Shown: positions 51,018-63,463, numbered from the stretch's first letter. The stretch: 64,000 nucleotides of DNA from Cheilinus undulatus (GCF_018320785.1 NC_054880.1:1170327-1234326), one strand, 5' to 3'. Notes: generated by a model from the sequence alone, not told the origin. Program-made: numbers and translations.

Positions 51018-51235
51018 CCATCCATCCACCCGTCCATCCATCTATCCATACTTACATCCATCCATCCATCCATCATCCATCCATCCATCCGTCCATCCAT
51101 CCATCCATCCATCCATCCATCCATCCATCCATCCATCCATTTATCCATCCGTCCGTCCATCCATCCATCCATCCATCCATCCATTTATCCATCCGTCTGT
51201 CCATCCATCTACCCATACTTACATCGATCCATGCT
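50475..51235. repeat. Second (CCAT)n array with CCGT/CTGT variants
   Basis: About 760 bases of CCAT with interspersed CTGT, CCGT and CATACAACCATCC blocks. The latter recurs at about 50530 and 50688, giving a higher-order period near 158. Confidence 0.9.
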
Positions 51236-52464
51236 TCAGGAACTTTCATTAACAGTCTCAACATCATCGTAGATGGCCTCTTCCAGGGAGATTTCCTACT
51301 GCTATTTCTCAGGGGTGCCCCCTGTTGGCCTGGGTTCACATGCAGTTGACACTCCTTAACTACTTTCAGAACTCAACCAGGACTCAAGGAAGGTGGTAAA
51401 TCCTCCAAGTTTAATATTGAGGTTTAGGATTATAGGCTTAATTTCCCTGGTGGGTAAATCAGCTAGAAAAATGATGATAATAAAAGTAGTAATTTTACCT
51501 ATGAAAATAATTTTCATGGGCCTTAAACTCATTTTTTTAGTGTATGATTGAGAAACTAGCAGCACCAAGACAACATTCCTTTCCCCCTCTCTCCATCTTA
51601 TTTTCCACTCAGCCTCTTCCTTTTCCAAATCCTAATGAAAGCAGTCCACTGTGAACGAGGTTCACTTTTAATTCCTCATAATACAGCAGCATCATGGAGT
51701 CATGGCAGAATGGTAATCTTTTCTTAACAAAGACTTAATAAAAAGCTGAAGAGTCCTACAGAGAGGAGTGTTGATTATAATGGAAACATGGCTGTGTGAG
51801 CACTCTGGTCATGCCTGATTATCACATAGATTGTGAGGTTTAATGGTTTGGACATCACACAAGTTACAGCTTTACTACAGTCGTACTGTGTACACCTGGT
51901 CTAAGCTAGCTTTATCAGATGCTGTGTGATGACTGCCAATCCAACTATCTGTTCCTCTGCTTTCACGGTCAGCAGGCCGGGCACGTGCACACAGACAATA
52001 ACAGGCTCAAGCACCGGCCTTTTTGCCCTCATAGATAAAGCACCCGCTTTTGAAATGAATTATTTATCTTTAGCACACAGTCTTGTCAGACCAATAGATA
52101 TATTTGGTTAAATAAGAATATCAGGTCAGAAAATATGTGATAAAAGCAGGCACAATGCTCATCTCTTATTCCTCTTTTCTGCTACAGCTGCAAACACATG
52201 CATGAGTGTGCACATGCATGCACTCTGTGTGAGCAATGATGAGTTACTCTGAGGCAGCTGTAAGCCTCCAGCATGCAGATGAAGTGTGAACATTTGACTT
52301 TATACTGTTAGGCATTAATAGAATCATGCTCTGATAGTAAGCTGGCCACCTGAGGGCCTGAAGATCATAAGAATCCCACAGTGACCTCCGGTCTTGTCCC
52401 CTGCACACAGAGACTCCTCCTCTCACATTCTTCACAGGTTTTTCTCACAGATTGGTAAACCTGT
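51236..52464. other. Stretch without recognised gene
   Basis: Nothing supported. Confidence 0.45.
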
Positions 52465-52834
52465 TAAGCTTGATTTATGTTTCTACGTTGCGTCTATGGT
52501 GAAGGTATGGTTGGGGGTTTGGCTGTGCGTGTGTGAGTGTGTGGTGTCAGAGGGGTCACATCCAAATCCTTGGTAATCTTCCAGTCACAGTGGCAGTCCT
52601 TGTAGTGCTTTGAGGAGGAGTTGTAAAGGTGGTCTATATCCTGACCTCCTTAATTATTCTCTCTTTGACTTGATCCATTGTTGAAACTCTCAAATTGAGC
52701 GGACCAATCACAGCCCTTGCGGTCTGCATCACTGCCACGCATAGTTAGGATTTTTTGGAGGTGTGCATCAGGCTACGGCGTAGGGGTCTGCGTCGACGCA
52801 GAGGGCTATGTGTAGAAACATAAATCAGGCTTTA
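52465..52834. mobile_element. MITE with ~30 bp inverted ends
   Basis: TAAGCTTGATTTATGTTTCT at the left and AGAAACATAAATCAGGCTTTA at the right are inverted copies. The interior includes a GCGTCGACGC palindrome near 52790 and no coding sequence. Confidence 0.6.
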
Positions 52835-54214
52835 GTCTTCTGAGAGACCCTGCTTCCAAAATGTTCCTTTTATACCCAGTTTTGGCAGATAGAAGCTATA
52901 CAGCAGCCTTGCATTGCGAACACAGATATTAAAAACATAAAGCACCAATCTTACTGAGGATAACAAGAAATGAAAAATAACAAACAGGAGACACTTGGCT
53001 GCTTTTCTGGTCACAGCACAGAAAACTGAACTCAGCTGCAGGTGCATGGATTTTTATTAAACACGCCCACAACCAATGTCAGATGGCCTGTCAATCAATC
53101 AAACATTCAATTAAATTTACATTAAGGTAGCCAATAATGGATGAAATAATAACATACAACAATTGAGGGCACATCCGTCACACACCCAGTCATGTTTCCG
53201 ACATGTTGCCAGTTAATCTTCTGAGACCGATGTTATCGTATGTGTCAAGAATGGACACAGGTTAGAAAAACTTTTGAACCTTAAATCCAAACAACTTAAT
53301 TTTTCCCCTCTTGTATCCTGTTGTGCCATTTCAATGATGTTATCCATGCCATCGCAGCCCTTATGGAGGCTTCTCCAGTGAGCCTGGAACTTGAGTGACT
53401 TTTCTGGGTTTTTAGAAGATTAAATCCAGATTATATCCATTTTTTTAAATAAAGTTTCACTCCTTTCTGCTGCTAGATTAGCATGCTAACCCACCATATT
53501 GTGTCCCTACAATGGGTATGCTGCCAATGGCAAGCTTTTTCCATCATTGCATCAAGCTTTGACACACTGTGCATGTCTTTACATGCAGGGAAATGGCCTG
53601 AATCCCTCATAATGGAGAGAAAGAGAGCCTGTGATGTGGCCCCCTGTGTCTCTGCAGACAGGAACTGATTGGAATAATGGCTCAAAACAGCCAATATAAG
53701 ATAAACACAAGGAATTTTTGTAAATATGTGAATATTTTGTAGTCTTTTTGTCGATGAATGATTATTTTATAATTTCTTGGTATTCAAGATATGGGAGAAC
53801 AGGTTTGTGCAAAAAAGTCTCACTCAATATTGTTTACTGTGTGTCAGAAACAATCTTTGAGTTCTAATTTCCATTTATATTTTCGTTTGTCTCAATAGTC
53901 ACATTACTTTTTAAAAATTCCAGTGACATTACTGCAGCACACAAAGTCTTTTTTCCTGCAAAAGGAGGATTAAGATAATAACTGTGAACCACAGGGTTGA
54001 TGTTTTACAGACTTTTGGGATAAAATGTCCAGGTGAGACAAAATAGTTTAAACCTAGCAATAAGGCTCAGGGGGTTAACTTAATTAGTCACAAATTGCAC
54101 CTCCTGCTGTTTTTCATTCGTACCACTTATATTCCAGCCTTTTTTTGCCCTGTCCCTACTTTTTTTGAAAAGTGTTGCTGCCAATACATTCAAAATGAGC
54201 TAATATTTTGGGTC
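52835..54214. other. Stretch without recognised gene
   Basis: Nothing supported. Confidence 0.45.
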
Positions 54215-54513
54215 TTAGGTCCTCCTGGCCTTACTATAGTCCTGTGAGGCCTGGATTGTGACATTTTCTCTCCAGCTCGTCTTTGGGTATTGTTGGTAAG
54301 ACCATGTGTCTAATGCTGACGTGCCCAGGAAACCTGGAACGCTGATCCAGCTCTCCACATACTGGGTGCCCAGGGCACGGTGGGCTGGTTTAGACACCAG
54401 GGGCGACTGTGTGCCATGAGGAGGGCGCAGCTGGAAGGGTAATTGGAGAGATGGGGCATGGGCCTGGATGGCCATCAGGAGGCCAGAGCGGTACAGGAAC
54501 CAGCATACCTGAC
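54215..54513 (-). CDS. Possible terminal exon of an unrecognised minus-strand gene
   Basis: After a pyrimidine-rich acceptor (TTTTTCTCAG at about 54514) an open frame runs to a stop at 54215 with non-repetitive, balanced composition: VCWFLYRSGLLMAIQAHAP early on, then a Pro/Gln-rich stretch and YVESWISVPGFLGTSAL. It has more GC than its surroundings. I do not recognise the protein and no partner exon was found, so it may be a chance open frame or part of a mobile element. Confidence 0.22.
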
Positions 54514-56068
54514 CTGAGAAAAAGAGAGATATGAAGGAGTTTGACTGATATTTAAGGAGAATTGACTGAAATACAATATCTATGGTGTCTAATCCTAAAG
54601 AAACCAAAGGGCCCAGTAGGTGGGCTAATAGATTATGTGTGTCTAAAGCTTGGCACTCACATCAAGATAACCGGGACATTTTTTGGCCTGAATCCCCCTT
54701 TAATTATGACCAAAGTCAGCAAATCTGATTATCTAATTATTCCTGAAATTATCCAGACATGTTTTTCTGTTCAAAGTGGAGGAGAAAACCAGGCACTCCA
54801 AACAACAAAATGTGCAAATGAGGAAGGAAATACTAAAAAGCCTTTATTGTAATGGCCAAATCATTAAAAAGCCAACATGTTTCGACCAAACTTTCTGTTG
54901 TTTGAAGTTGGTTGAGAACCGTCCCGCTCCAAGCTGCTCAGAAAACAAGTAGAACCACTCCAACTTGATAATGTAAGAATAAAATATTTATGCCCAGAAA
55001 TCCTTCTTTGTATGGGAGGAGGACGGGACTGCCAGATTGAGTGACAGAGTAGCCAATCAGAAAGCAAGCTGACCAAAGGAGGAAGCACAACAAATTCAGC
55101 CATGGCAACAACGCTTAAAGTTTAAAGCTTAAATGAAATTACTTTGTTACTGTGCTGATGCAGACAGCCTGAAAGCTCTGACTTGTAAACAACTGAAATG
55201 AAAATAAAGCTGTGGTGCGGCCAAGACGTACAACACACTGAAACAGGCTCAGGATCTGCTGTATGTCCCCGCACTGGGCAGCAGCAGAAGCTGAGATGCA
55301 ACCACAATAGTGAGAGTCATTGACAGAAGTTAGGGCCTAAAAACCAGCTGTCAGACTACAGTGTGAGCAGCATTTGTTCACTTTTATGCCGCCTTTTAAT
55401 CTGGAAGCTGCTAAGAAATCAGAATATCTGCCATGCTCTGGTGTCTGCGGGAAGAGGACTCAGAAATAAAGTAAATTTAAAGTATCCGATGAGCTGGCCT
55501 GTAAAAACAGAGGAGAATCAGGAAGAGAACAGTTCAGAGACAAAATTCAAACATAAAACTCAAATATCGCCGTTAAAGGCCTGCTGAGGGACTGTGCTGA
55601 CTCATCCGGTTTTGCTTTGATTAAAGTTTGTGTGTGCATCAGTGTGGGTGAGTGTCGGCCTCGCCTTATCTTACACCTGTGTAAATGCATGAGCTCTGTG
55701 AAGCGACGCAGACGCCCGAGGGCCAGGCATTTTAATGAAGGAGATGAAACTGTGAGAGGACCTGAGCAGGTTTCTGATCAGAACCAGGGAGGGGTGGAGA
55801 GAGACAGAGGAGGTCGGGGAGTTCGATTGTCCCTCACAATTCCCATGATGCACTGCTTTGAGGGGTAGTTTTTCCACCAGTTGGGGATATTTACGGCCGT
55901 TCTTTTATTTGTGCTCAGTCTGGTGTATTTCAGTGTGATTCTTTATAGTAACTACAGAAACCTCTGTGTTTTTGTCACATTCTTCCCTGCATTCTAGCGC
56001 CTCCTTTAGGACGTAGGCCAACTGGCAGGCCAGCAGTTTTTACGTTATTTACAAAATGGCTGTTCATA
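54514..56068. other. Stretch without recognised gene
   Basis: 54830-54900 (AGCCTTTATTGTAATGGCC, then CCAACATGTTTCGACC) resembles the tail of a dispersed fish retroelement; the rest is unassigned, including a GC-richer patch at 55680-55840. Confidence 0.45.
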
Positions 56069-57612
56069 AGTTCACTCCTGATCAAAATTTTAAGACCAGT
56101 TGAAAAATTGCAAGAATTACATTTTGCACTGTTGGATCTTAAGAAGGTTCTAAGTAGAGCTTCAAGATGCAAAAAGAAGAAATGGGAGAGAGACAAAAAA
56201 AATTGAGGAGGCAATTTATTGAAAATAACAATTAAACTGAAACAGGCTGTTCATCAGCTGATCACAAATTTAAGACCACAGCTCAGAAAACCCCCTCACA
56301 ACAGAAATTAAAGTTTCATAAAAGGACTCAGTAATGAGTAGCTCCACCTTTCTTGTTGATCACTTAAAGAATTAGTGTCTGCATGCTTGATGCGAGTGTT
56401 TCTAGAGGGCTAATGGGAACGTTTCTCCAAGTGGTGAAGATGGCTTCATGAAGGGCATCCACTGTCTGGAACTGATGTCCGTTTTTGTAAACTTCCCTTA
56501 ACCCCCCATCCCCAAATGTTCTCAGCTGGATTTAGATCAGGGGAACTCGCAAGACGGTCCGAAAGATTGAGGTTATTCTCCTGGAAGAAGTCCTTTGTCA
56601 GGTGGGCATTGTGAACTGCAGCGTTGTCCTGTTGAAAAACCCAGTCATTACCACACAGACGAGGGCCGTCAGTCATGAGGGACGCCCGCTGCAACATCTC
56701 CACATAGCCAGCCGCTGTTTGACACTCCTGCGCGACCTGAAGCTCCATTGTGTCATTGAAGGATAAAGCACCCCAGATCATGATGGCGCCCCCTCCACTG
56801 TGCCCATAGAAAACATCTCAGTTGGATCTTCTTGTCATGCCAGTAACGTTGGAAGCCATCAGGACCATCAAGGTTACATTTTTTTCTCATCAGAGAAAAA
56901 AACTTTCTTCTGCCTTTCAATGTCCCATGTTTGGTGCTCCCTTGCAAAGTCCAAATGGGCCATTTAGTGGTGTTGAAGGAGACCAGGCCTTTGAAGATGT
57001 TTTTTGTTGTACAAGCCCTTCCCTCACACATGCCGTCTGATGGTTATTGGGTGGCAGTCAGCACCAGTAACAGCCTTAATCTGGGTCGAGGATCGTCCCG
57101 TGTCTTGATGGACAGCCAATCGGATCTTCTGGCTTGGCACCAGTGAATTTTTCTTGGGCCACTTGACTTTTTTGTTCCATAAGCCTCAGGATCTTTGAGA
57201 AATTCAAAATGACCATCTTACTGCATCCAACCTCAGCAGCGATGGTGCGTTGCGAGAGGCCTTGCTTATGCAGCTCAACAATCCGACCACGTTCAAAGAC
57301 AGAACGCTTTTTTGCCTATGCCATCAGGAGGTCATGACAGTGTGAATACCTGATAGAAAATGACATTGAATCCACATTTTTGCGCAGATTTTGGCTTTTA
57401 AAGGCTGTGGTTAAACTTGTGATCAGCTGATGAACAGCCTAGTTCAGTTAAACTGTTGTTTTCAATAAATTCCTCACCCAAATTATTTTTGTCTCACTCC
57501 CATTTCTTCTTTTTGCATTTTGAAGCTTTACTTAGAACCTTTTTAAGATCCAACAGTGCAAAATGTAATTCTTGCAATTTTTCAACTGGTCTTTAAATTT
57601 TGATCAGGTGTT
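56069..57612 (-). mobile_element. Tc1-like DNA transposon with long (~200 bp) inverted repeats, inactive
   Basis: Left repeat about 56073-56288 and right repeat about 57395-57610 are inverted copies, beginning CTGATCAAAATTTTAAGACCAG. TA dinucleotides sit at both outer ends (56067-56068 and 57613-57614). Between them, minus-strand transposase remnants carry NLDGPDGFQRYWHDK, MIWGALSFNDT, the DDE-type QQDNAAVH and SPDLNPAENIWG. A frameshift near 56880-56900, in T and A runs, places the first catalytic motif (SDE) in another frame. Confidence 0.85.
56446..57031 (-). pseudogene. Frameshifted Tc1-like transposase
   Basis: Two overlapping frames (57031-56753 and 56781-56446) hold the catalytic half of a Tc1/mariner DDE transposase. 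Asp in QQDNAAVH and the SPDLNPAEN motif are retained; the SDE motif is out of frame at a homopolymer and the start is not intact. Confidence 0.8.
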
Positions 57613-58984
57613 TATATCACATTATACAACAGCAGAAAGCTCTGATTCTCAGGATTCTGATCATGTTAACCATTCCAGGAAAAAACCACAGCAGACACAA
57701 CTGATGCATTTGTCAGGCTACAAACACTCACCATTAGAAGCTCTCTGGTTCTCTCCTGATCATAATATTCCAACAAAAATAGTCCTGCTGCATTAGAAAG
57801 AGTCCCCATAATCTAAATCTAGTCAAATATTTAGTCCAAAAATAAGATCGCATTCATAAAGATCCAAGGATTGGTTTGGTATCTTTTTTTTTTTTTTTTT
57901 ATAGTGTAAATTTCTATTCTGAAGGATGTGATGTCTCACCATTGTGGTCTGCAAGGGTGTGCACCTGAGCCGTCTACAGCCAGACTGTTTTGGGCCTGAT
58001 TGCAGGCTGTGTAGGTGGGTTTAATCTCAAGCTCCTGCAGTCACATGTGGACTTGTCCACATGCTTCATCCAAGTCTGATATGCCTGTGTTCATTCTGAT
58101 GAAATGAACCGGTCTTTATGGATCCAGGCCCAGATCGGCCTTTAACTGCGAGGGAGTTTATGAAAAATGGTCCTTCCTCCTTCTTTTGATGTATTGCCTG
58201 AGTAAACCTTTACCATATGAGTAGTTAGCCTATAGTTCTCTCTGAAGTGGCGTGACTCTGGTCATATTTAGACTCAAATCAATCATAAAACAATGGATGA
58301 TACGTGGTGGAGCCTCCTAATTGACATGTAAAATGCCTTGTTTTGTTTATAATATTCTGAATAAAGGTAATTCCTCCTTGATGATGTCTCAGTATGACCA
58401 GTGAACTCAGAAATGATGAATCTCAGCGGCCTTATTTTAGATATAAGGCTAATGAGGTTTCATAGATTTTAATTCTCACGCTGAAGTGAGCAGAGATCAG
58501 ACGGTGTCGAGGATCAGAGGAGGGTTTGCGTCTTTGATAAAGTCTGTTTCATCACTTTGCTCCTACGCCCTGAAGCTCCTCTTCATTTATTGATGAGGCG
58601 ACTGATCAATACATCTCGGGGAGACAAATGATGACAGCGCTGCGTGGAAGTATTTACTGATTCATAATGGACACGCTCAACAGGGGCTGCAGTCCCACAG
58701 CTCCTGATTAATTGATCAAAAATCTCTAATCAATGGGGTGTGATCCCTCCAGTAGAACTCTGCTGGAACGAGGAGAAGAAAACACTCAGGTTATGGCAGA
58801 TTTACATTATCGACACTTAGCCAACAGCAACTTCATCAATAACACAGAGAGAGAGGAACGAGGTGAGCTTCAGGGCTCGTCCAGATACAAATCACACAAG
58901 TTGGTTAACATGGACCTAGAGAATGTTTCAGTCAATCTCAATCAGTCGATCTTTATTGCAAAACAGAACAAATATGACTATAAA
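57613..58984. other. Stretch without recognised gene
   Basis: Nothing supported apart from a poly-T tract at about 57884-57901. Confidence 0.45.
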
Positions 58985-59700
58985 TAGGGCAGATCAAGGC
59001 CATGTGGGTGAGGCTGGTTTAAGAGCACCCTGCCCCCATAACCCTCTGTGACTCCACTGTGGACTCTTTCTGCCTCCTAGGGACCCTCATGACCCAGGAC
59101 CTCAGCTGAACATCAGCATTGAGAAAACCCAAAAGAGGATGTATTTCATGCAACTGGTAAAGAAATTTAACCTGACAAAGATGGATGTTGCACTTCTACA
59201 ATGACCTCATCGGGTCCATCCTCACTTTACTGAATACGGTCTGGTATGCTGCAGCTGGTTTCTGTCCGTCACCGTGGCTGCAGCCTACCAGTCACCAGCT
59301 AGCTGAAGCTAACTTATCAACGGCCCTGCAGAGAGAGTAATTGGCTGCAATCTACTATCTCTCCATGACCTGTAAACTGCCAGGACTCTGAGGTGACCTT
59401 GAACACCTCCAGGACTCTGAGATGACCTGAACACCTCCAGGACTCTGAGATGACCTGAACACCTCCAGGACTCTGAGATGACCTGTACACCCCTAGGCAG
59501 CAAGGCAGGTAAAATTGCAGCTGACCCGTCTGAACCGGGATACGCACTTTCTGAGGCCCTGACCTCTGGCAGCAGGCTGAGGTCCAAGGACCAAAACCTC
59601 CAGCCAAAAGAACAGTTTCTTTCCCTCTGCTGTCAGCCTCATGAACGCCTCAGTCCTTGTAGACTTTATAGGCATATTTATGCACGCTGGACTTTATTTT
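58985..59700 (+). mobile_element. 3' end of a second, different LINE with internal 28-bp tandem repeats
   Basis: The sequence follows the C-terminal part of a fish LINE ORF 3' end (CTCCATGACCTGTAAACTGC near 59361 through AACAGTTTCTTTCCCTCTGC near 59611). Four copies of a 28-bp unit (AGGACTCTGAGATGACCTGA and variants) are inserted at about 59380-59490. Frames are broken. Confidence 0.5.
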
Positions 59701-61416
59701 TTCTGTTTACAACTAGACACTGTTTTTTTTAAATCACCTCAGAAATTTAAACTATTATCTAGTATATCTGCACATCTGTATAGTTTCTCCTTTTGCACCT
59801 TAGTACATACTTTTGTGATGTTTAGATCTTATTTTATATTATTACTTGTATTTCTGTATAATATTTTATTTAATTTCTAGCCTCTTAATATTTGTTTTGC
59901 TTCTTCTTTTTATTCTTCTGTGGTATCTGTTTCTCAATAAACACCAAGTCAAATTTATTGTATGTGAAAATTTAATTAACATTTTTGTTTGTGATCCTTT
60001 CATTAGGGACAAGTTTACTGAAAAAATAATCATCTTAAAAGGCTTTTAGTCTGAGAAGATACACTGCATTTCTACATGAGCTAGTTAGTCAGTTAGACCC
60101 TGTTCACATGAAAACCTTCGTTTTTAAATAGTTTCATGTGCAGACGGCAACATTTGGAAAAAAGCTGCATACACACGAGACTCCAGGAAACAACAAAAAC
60201 GTTGCAGTATGCATGCCGGGCCAGTAGTTGGCAGTGTGTTTTTGCATTGAACCGAAACACATACATTCATGTAGACCTTTCCTACTCGCTCATGGCAATA
60301 GAAGGTACACGCTTACATCACTTATAGTGTGACCAGACTGCTCTGTCGGGATGAGTGGCAAAACAGTCTGAAACACCGCTGGCTGCTCTATAGACAGATA
60401 AAAACAGGGGAGAACAGACTAAAATCAGCTTAAATTATAATTATTTGGACTCAGTAAAGATCCATACCATGTCTTAAAGACACAGTGGACTGTGGACATC
60501 CATGTTCATAAAATGAGTTCCTGACATTTACATGGATCTGATTTCAAGCGCAAGAAGCAGAGCCTGAAGGCTCACAGCAGCCCTGTTCATCAGTAATGGA
60601 TGTGAAACTGAATTAATGCCAGGCGTCTCTTTGTTTTTTGGTGATTCATTGACTTCATTTTACTCTGTAAAGATTCCTCTTTTGTCAAATCGGTTGACAA
60701 TACTTCAGGGATGTTACAGATTTGATTTTAAACCCCAGTAAACTTTTATTTCATTCTTAACAACAGCAGAGATCAGAGGAGATCAACAAACTGAAAATTA
60801 AGCTCAGAAGCTTTGGCAAAGTCAGGACGAGTTTATTCAGAAAGTAAAGCCAATAGATGTGTTTGGAACCTGGGTTTTTACTCATCTGAAACGTTTGGGC
60901 TGTGAAAGTTAGTTTTAAATTTCCTCAGCCTATTTCAGTTGCTCTGTGCTCACTTTTTTATTTTTATTTTTTACATAGAAAACTGGAAAGTTTCCCTCAG
61001 GGATATTTTGCTGAAATGTGTTTTCATCAGTCTTAAACATGAAAAGAAAATCTGAATCCTTGTTTGATGAAAGCCTCTGCAGATGTCAGATGTTTCCTCA
61101 GACGAACATTGAGTTTCCATCCTCAGATTTTCCTGCAGAATACAACAAACAGAAGAAAATGAAAACTTTGACACAGATTTCTAATTATCTAAGATGTTTA
61201 CTCTTTTTAATGCTCTCTGTGCTCTGCTTTGTAATAACTTTACAGTTCAGAGACATAACGGGGATTTGCAGGTACCAGGATCTACGCAAGTGTACGAGTA
61301 CTTCAAGTACTTCCGGGTCCCGGGGCAGGGATTGGAGAAGACGAGGTTTGAGGCTCGAACCGAGCAAACGTGTTTACCATCACATCTGAAAATGAAAGCA
61401 AAAAACATTACAGAAA
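59701..61416. other. Stretch without recognised gene
   Basis: AT-rich, no supported gene or repeat. Confidence 0.45.
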
Positions 61417-61454
61417 TAATAATAATAATAATAATAATAATGATAATAATAATG

Positions 61455-61485
<31 letters not shown>

Positions 61486-61526
61486 TAATAATAATAATGA
61501 TAATAATAATGATAATAATAATAATG

Positions 61527-61563
<37 letters not shown>
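61417..61563. repeat. (AAT)n microsatellite with TGA interruptions
   Basis: AAT trinucleotides with regular AATGATAAT interruptions. Asn-, Ile- or Tyr-rich frames are artefacts. Confidence 0.9.
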
Positions 61564-61689
61564 ATTACCAAATTTGTCTGCTTTCTTTTTTCTTTTTTTT
61601 TTTTTTTTGTCTTTTTTGCATTTTTCATATCTGTCAAGCTTATTGATATAAGATAACCAAAATGCAGTTTTAAAATGATTATTTCATTC

Positions 61690-62180
61690 ATTAAGGTAAA
61701 AAATGACACCCAAACCTACCTGGTCCTATGTGAAAAAGTTACCCACCCTTGTCAAACCACAAATTAACTCTGATTAACCACATATTTTTTCTTACAGTTG
61801 AGTTCATTTTAACTAGGCGGACCCAGACCTGATCTCTCCCAGACCTGCTGAATCCAGAAATCCCTCAAATAGAACCTGTCTGACAAAGTGAGGTAGGCTG
61901 AAGACATCATGGTGTCATCTAAAGAAATTCAAGCACAGATGGGAAACAAATTTGTTGCCATCCATCAGTCTGGAAAGGGTTACAAAGTCTCTCTAAGGCA
62001 TTGGGCCTTCAGTGAACCACAGAGAGAGCCATTATCCACAAATGAGGAAAACTTGGGACAGTGGTGAACCTTCCCATGAGTGGCTAGTCTGCCACATTTA
62101 CTCCAAGAGCTCAACAACGACTCATCCAAGAGATCACAAAAGAACCCAGAATAACGTTTAAGACCTGCAGGCCTCACTGA
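61690..62180 (+). mobile_element. 5' part of a Tc1-like transposon (truncated)
   Basis: Begins with a terminal-repeat-like stretch (ACCTGGTCCTATGTGAAAAA near 61718) and then a decayed transposase N-terminus: ATG at about 61911, SSKEIQAQMGN, then the IHQSGKGYK helix-turn-helix region and an AIIHKW-type motif. It stops near 62180, well before the catalytic domain, and small indels break the frame. Confidence 0.65.
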
Positions 62181-62384
62181 CTCAGTTTTCCTTTAACAAA
62201 CGAAATCATCATTTAAAAACTGCATTTTGTGTTTACTCAGATTATCTTTGTTTGATGATATGAAACATTAAAGTTAAGGACAACATCTCTACCAGCTCAG
62301 CAGAAGTTTTACGACCAGGTGTAAAATGGTTTTAAACATCTGTCATTAGTATTACATGTTAACATGACACATGGCAGCTCTCAC

Positions 62385-62871
62385 CTGTCGGCCATCACCT
62401 GCAGAGTGTTGGACAGTCTACAGGTGGTGCTGGGCGGCTGTCTGCGAGGGGCGCGGTACCTGCACACCCTCTTACTGGTTCTGCCATAGTTAGCCATCAA
62501 CACTTTAATCACCTTAGTCCCTGAGAGTGGATGGCAACAAACAAACAGCAGAACACGTGACAACAAAATTACAATTCGATCAATTATCCAAGAAAATGAG
62601 ATTCATTAAGAATCGATAAAAACCAACCACAGTGAAGTGTCGTCCTCCTTTTCTGACAGACGTAATGGATTCCTGAATAAACAAACTAATATTTTAGTTC
62701 TGTACTACATTATTTTCCTTCTAGATCAAACGTGCACAAAGAAACACAAACAGGCACGTACTTCCAGCCTCACAGGTGTATGTGGTCTCCATCCAAGCAC
62801 ACCTGGTCAAGCACGGTTTGGCTGCATGACACGAATCCATCCGGACTCTACACCTGTGATGACCGTTACAT
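62385..62871 (-). CDS. Two exons of a SUEL (galactose/rhamnose-binding lectin) domain gene, partial
   Basis: Exon at 62871-62762 (110 nt, phase 2 to 1) begins CNGHHRCRVRMDSC and ends TTYTCEAG, resembling the second half of a SUEL lectin domain (CNGxxxC ... YxC). The next exon on the same strand, 62520-62385 (136 nt, phase 1 to 2), reads TKVIKVLMANYGRTSKRVC and continues to LSNTLQVMADR, resembling the first half of a SUEL domain with its hallmark ANYGRT. Both have AG acceptors and GT donors (GTACGT, GTGAGA), and the phases join without a stop. The order, second half followed by first half, implies a protein with at least two tandem SUEL domains, as in rhamnose-binding lectins or EVA-1C-like receptors. 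Upstream exons should lie to the right, probably beyond the window; the downstream continuation was not found. Gene identity is uncertain. The usual CxGxxLxLxC start of the domain is not evident. Confidence 0.55.
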
Positions 62872-63463
62872 CTGACAGAGAGAGGCAAAAACAATAAAAG
62901 CTCTAAATCTAAATTTATGATAGAATTAAAAGAAATAAAAGGATAGCAGACAGTGGAAATGAAACAGAACTTTTAAAAGTCATGATGATGAAAACCATGT
63001 TTCTATCTGACAGTGATTATCATTCCTAAATGTTAACTAGAAAGTGGCTTCTTAGAAGTACTTAGAAGGTGATTGGACAGCACACAGCAGAGCGTGATAT
63101 GAATAAAACTTAACGCTGTGGCTCTTTGCTCTGGTCTAAGTCTGATTAAACCGCTGCTTTTCTACAGTTACATCCGAGCTAATCACTACCTGCTTGCAGT
63201 ACACTCCCTGTACTGATCACAAACTCAGAGCAAAGCTCAGCAGAAAAGTCAAAACCTCTTTTCCATCACAAGCTTCCACTGTGGCTCTTAAAGGTGCAGT
63301 GTGTAATATTTAGCCTAGTAGCATTTAGTAAAACAAACAAACTTGGTTAAATGAAACATGATGTCTATAGGTAGGTCTATCCTAATTAGTGTTTATCTAC
63401 CTGAAAAAAAAAGTGTTTTTTTTTATTAACTCAGAATAAGCAATCTATTCATACATGGGGAGG
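62872..63463. other. Stretch upstream of the SUEL exons
   Basis: Intron or flank of the SUEL gene; 63290-63430 resembles the arm of a dispersed fish element that continues into the hairpin repeat. No exon recognised. Confidence 0.4.

Noticed and set aside
48795-51349. Long His-Pro-Ser-Ile and Met-Asp-Gly-Trp reading frames
   Set aside because: Every frame of a CCAT array is open; these are translations of the repeat, not proteins.
56446-57031. Active transposase
   Set aside because: The frame is interrupted and the first catalytic motif lies in a different frame.
61194-61709. Poly-Asn, poly-Ile and poly-Tyr reading frames
   Set aside because: Translation of the AAT microsatellite in different frames.
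63181-63300. Another SUEL exon on the minus strand (EACDGKEVLTF-like)
   Set aside because: The frame meets a stop soon after and the Cys pattern does not continue; treated as chance.
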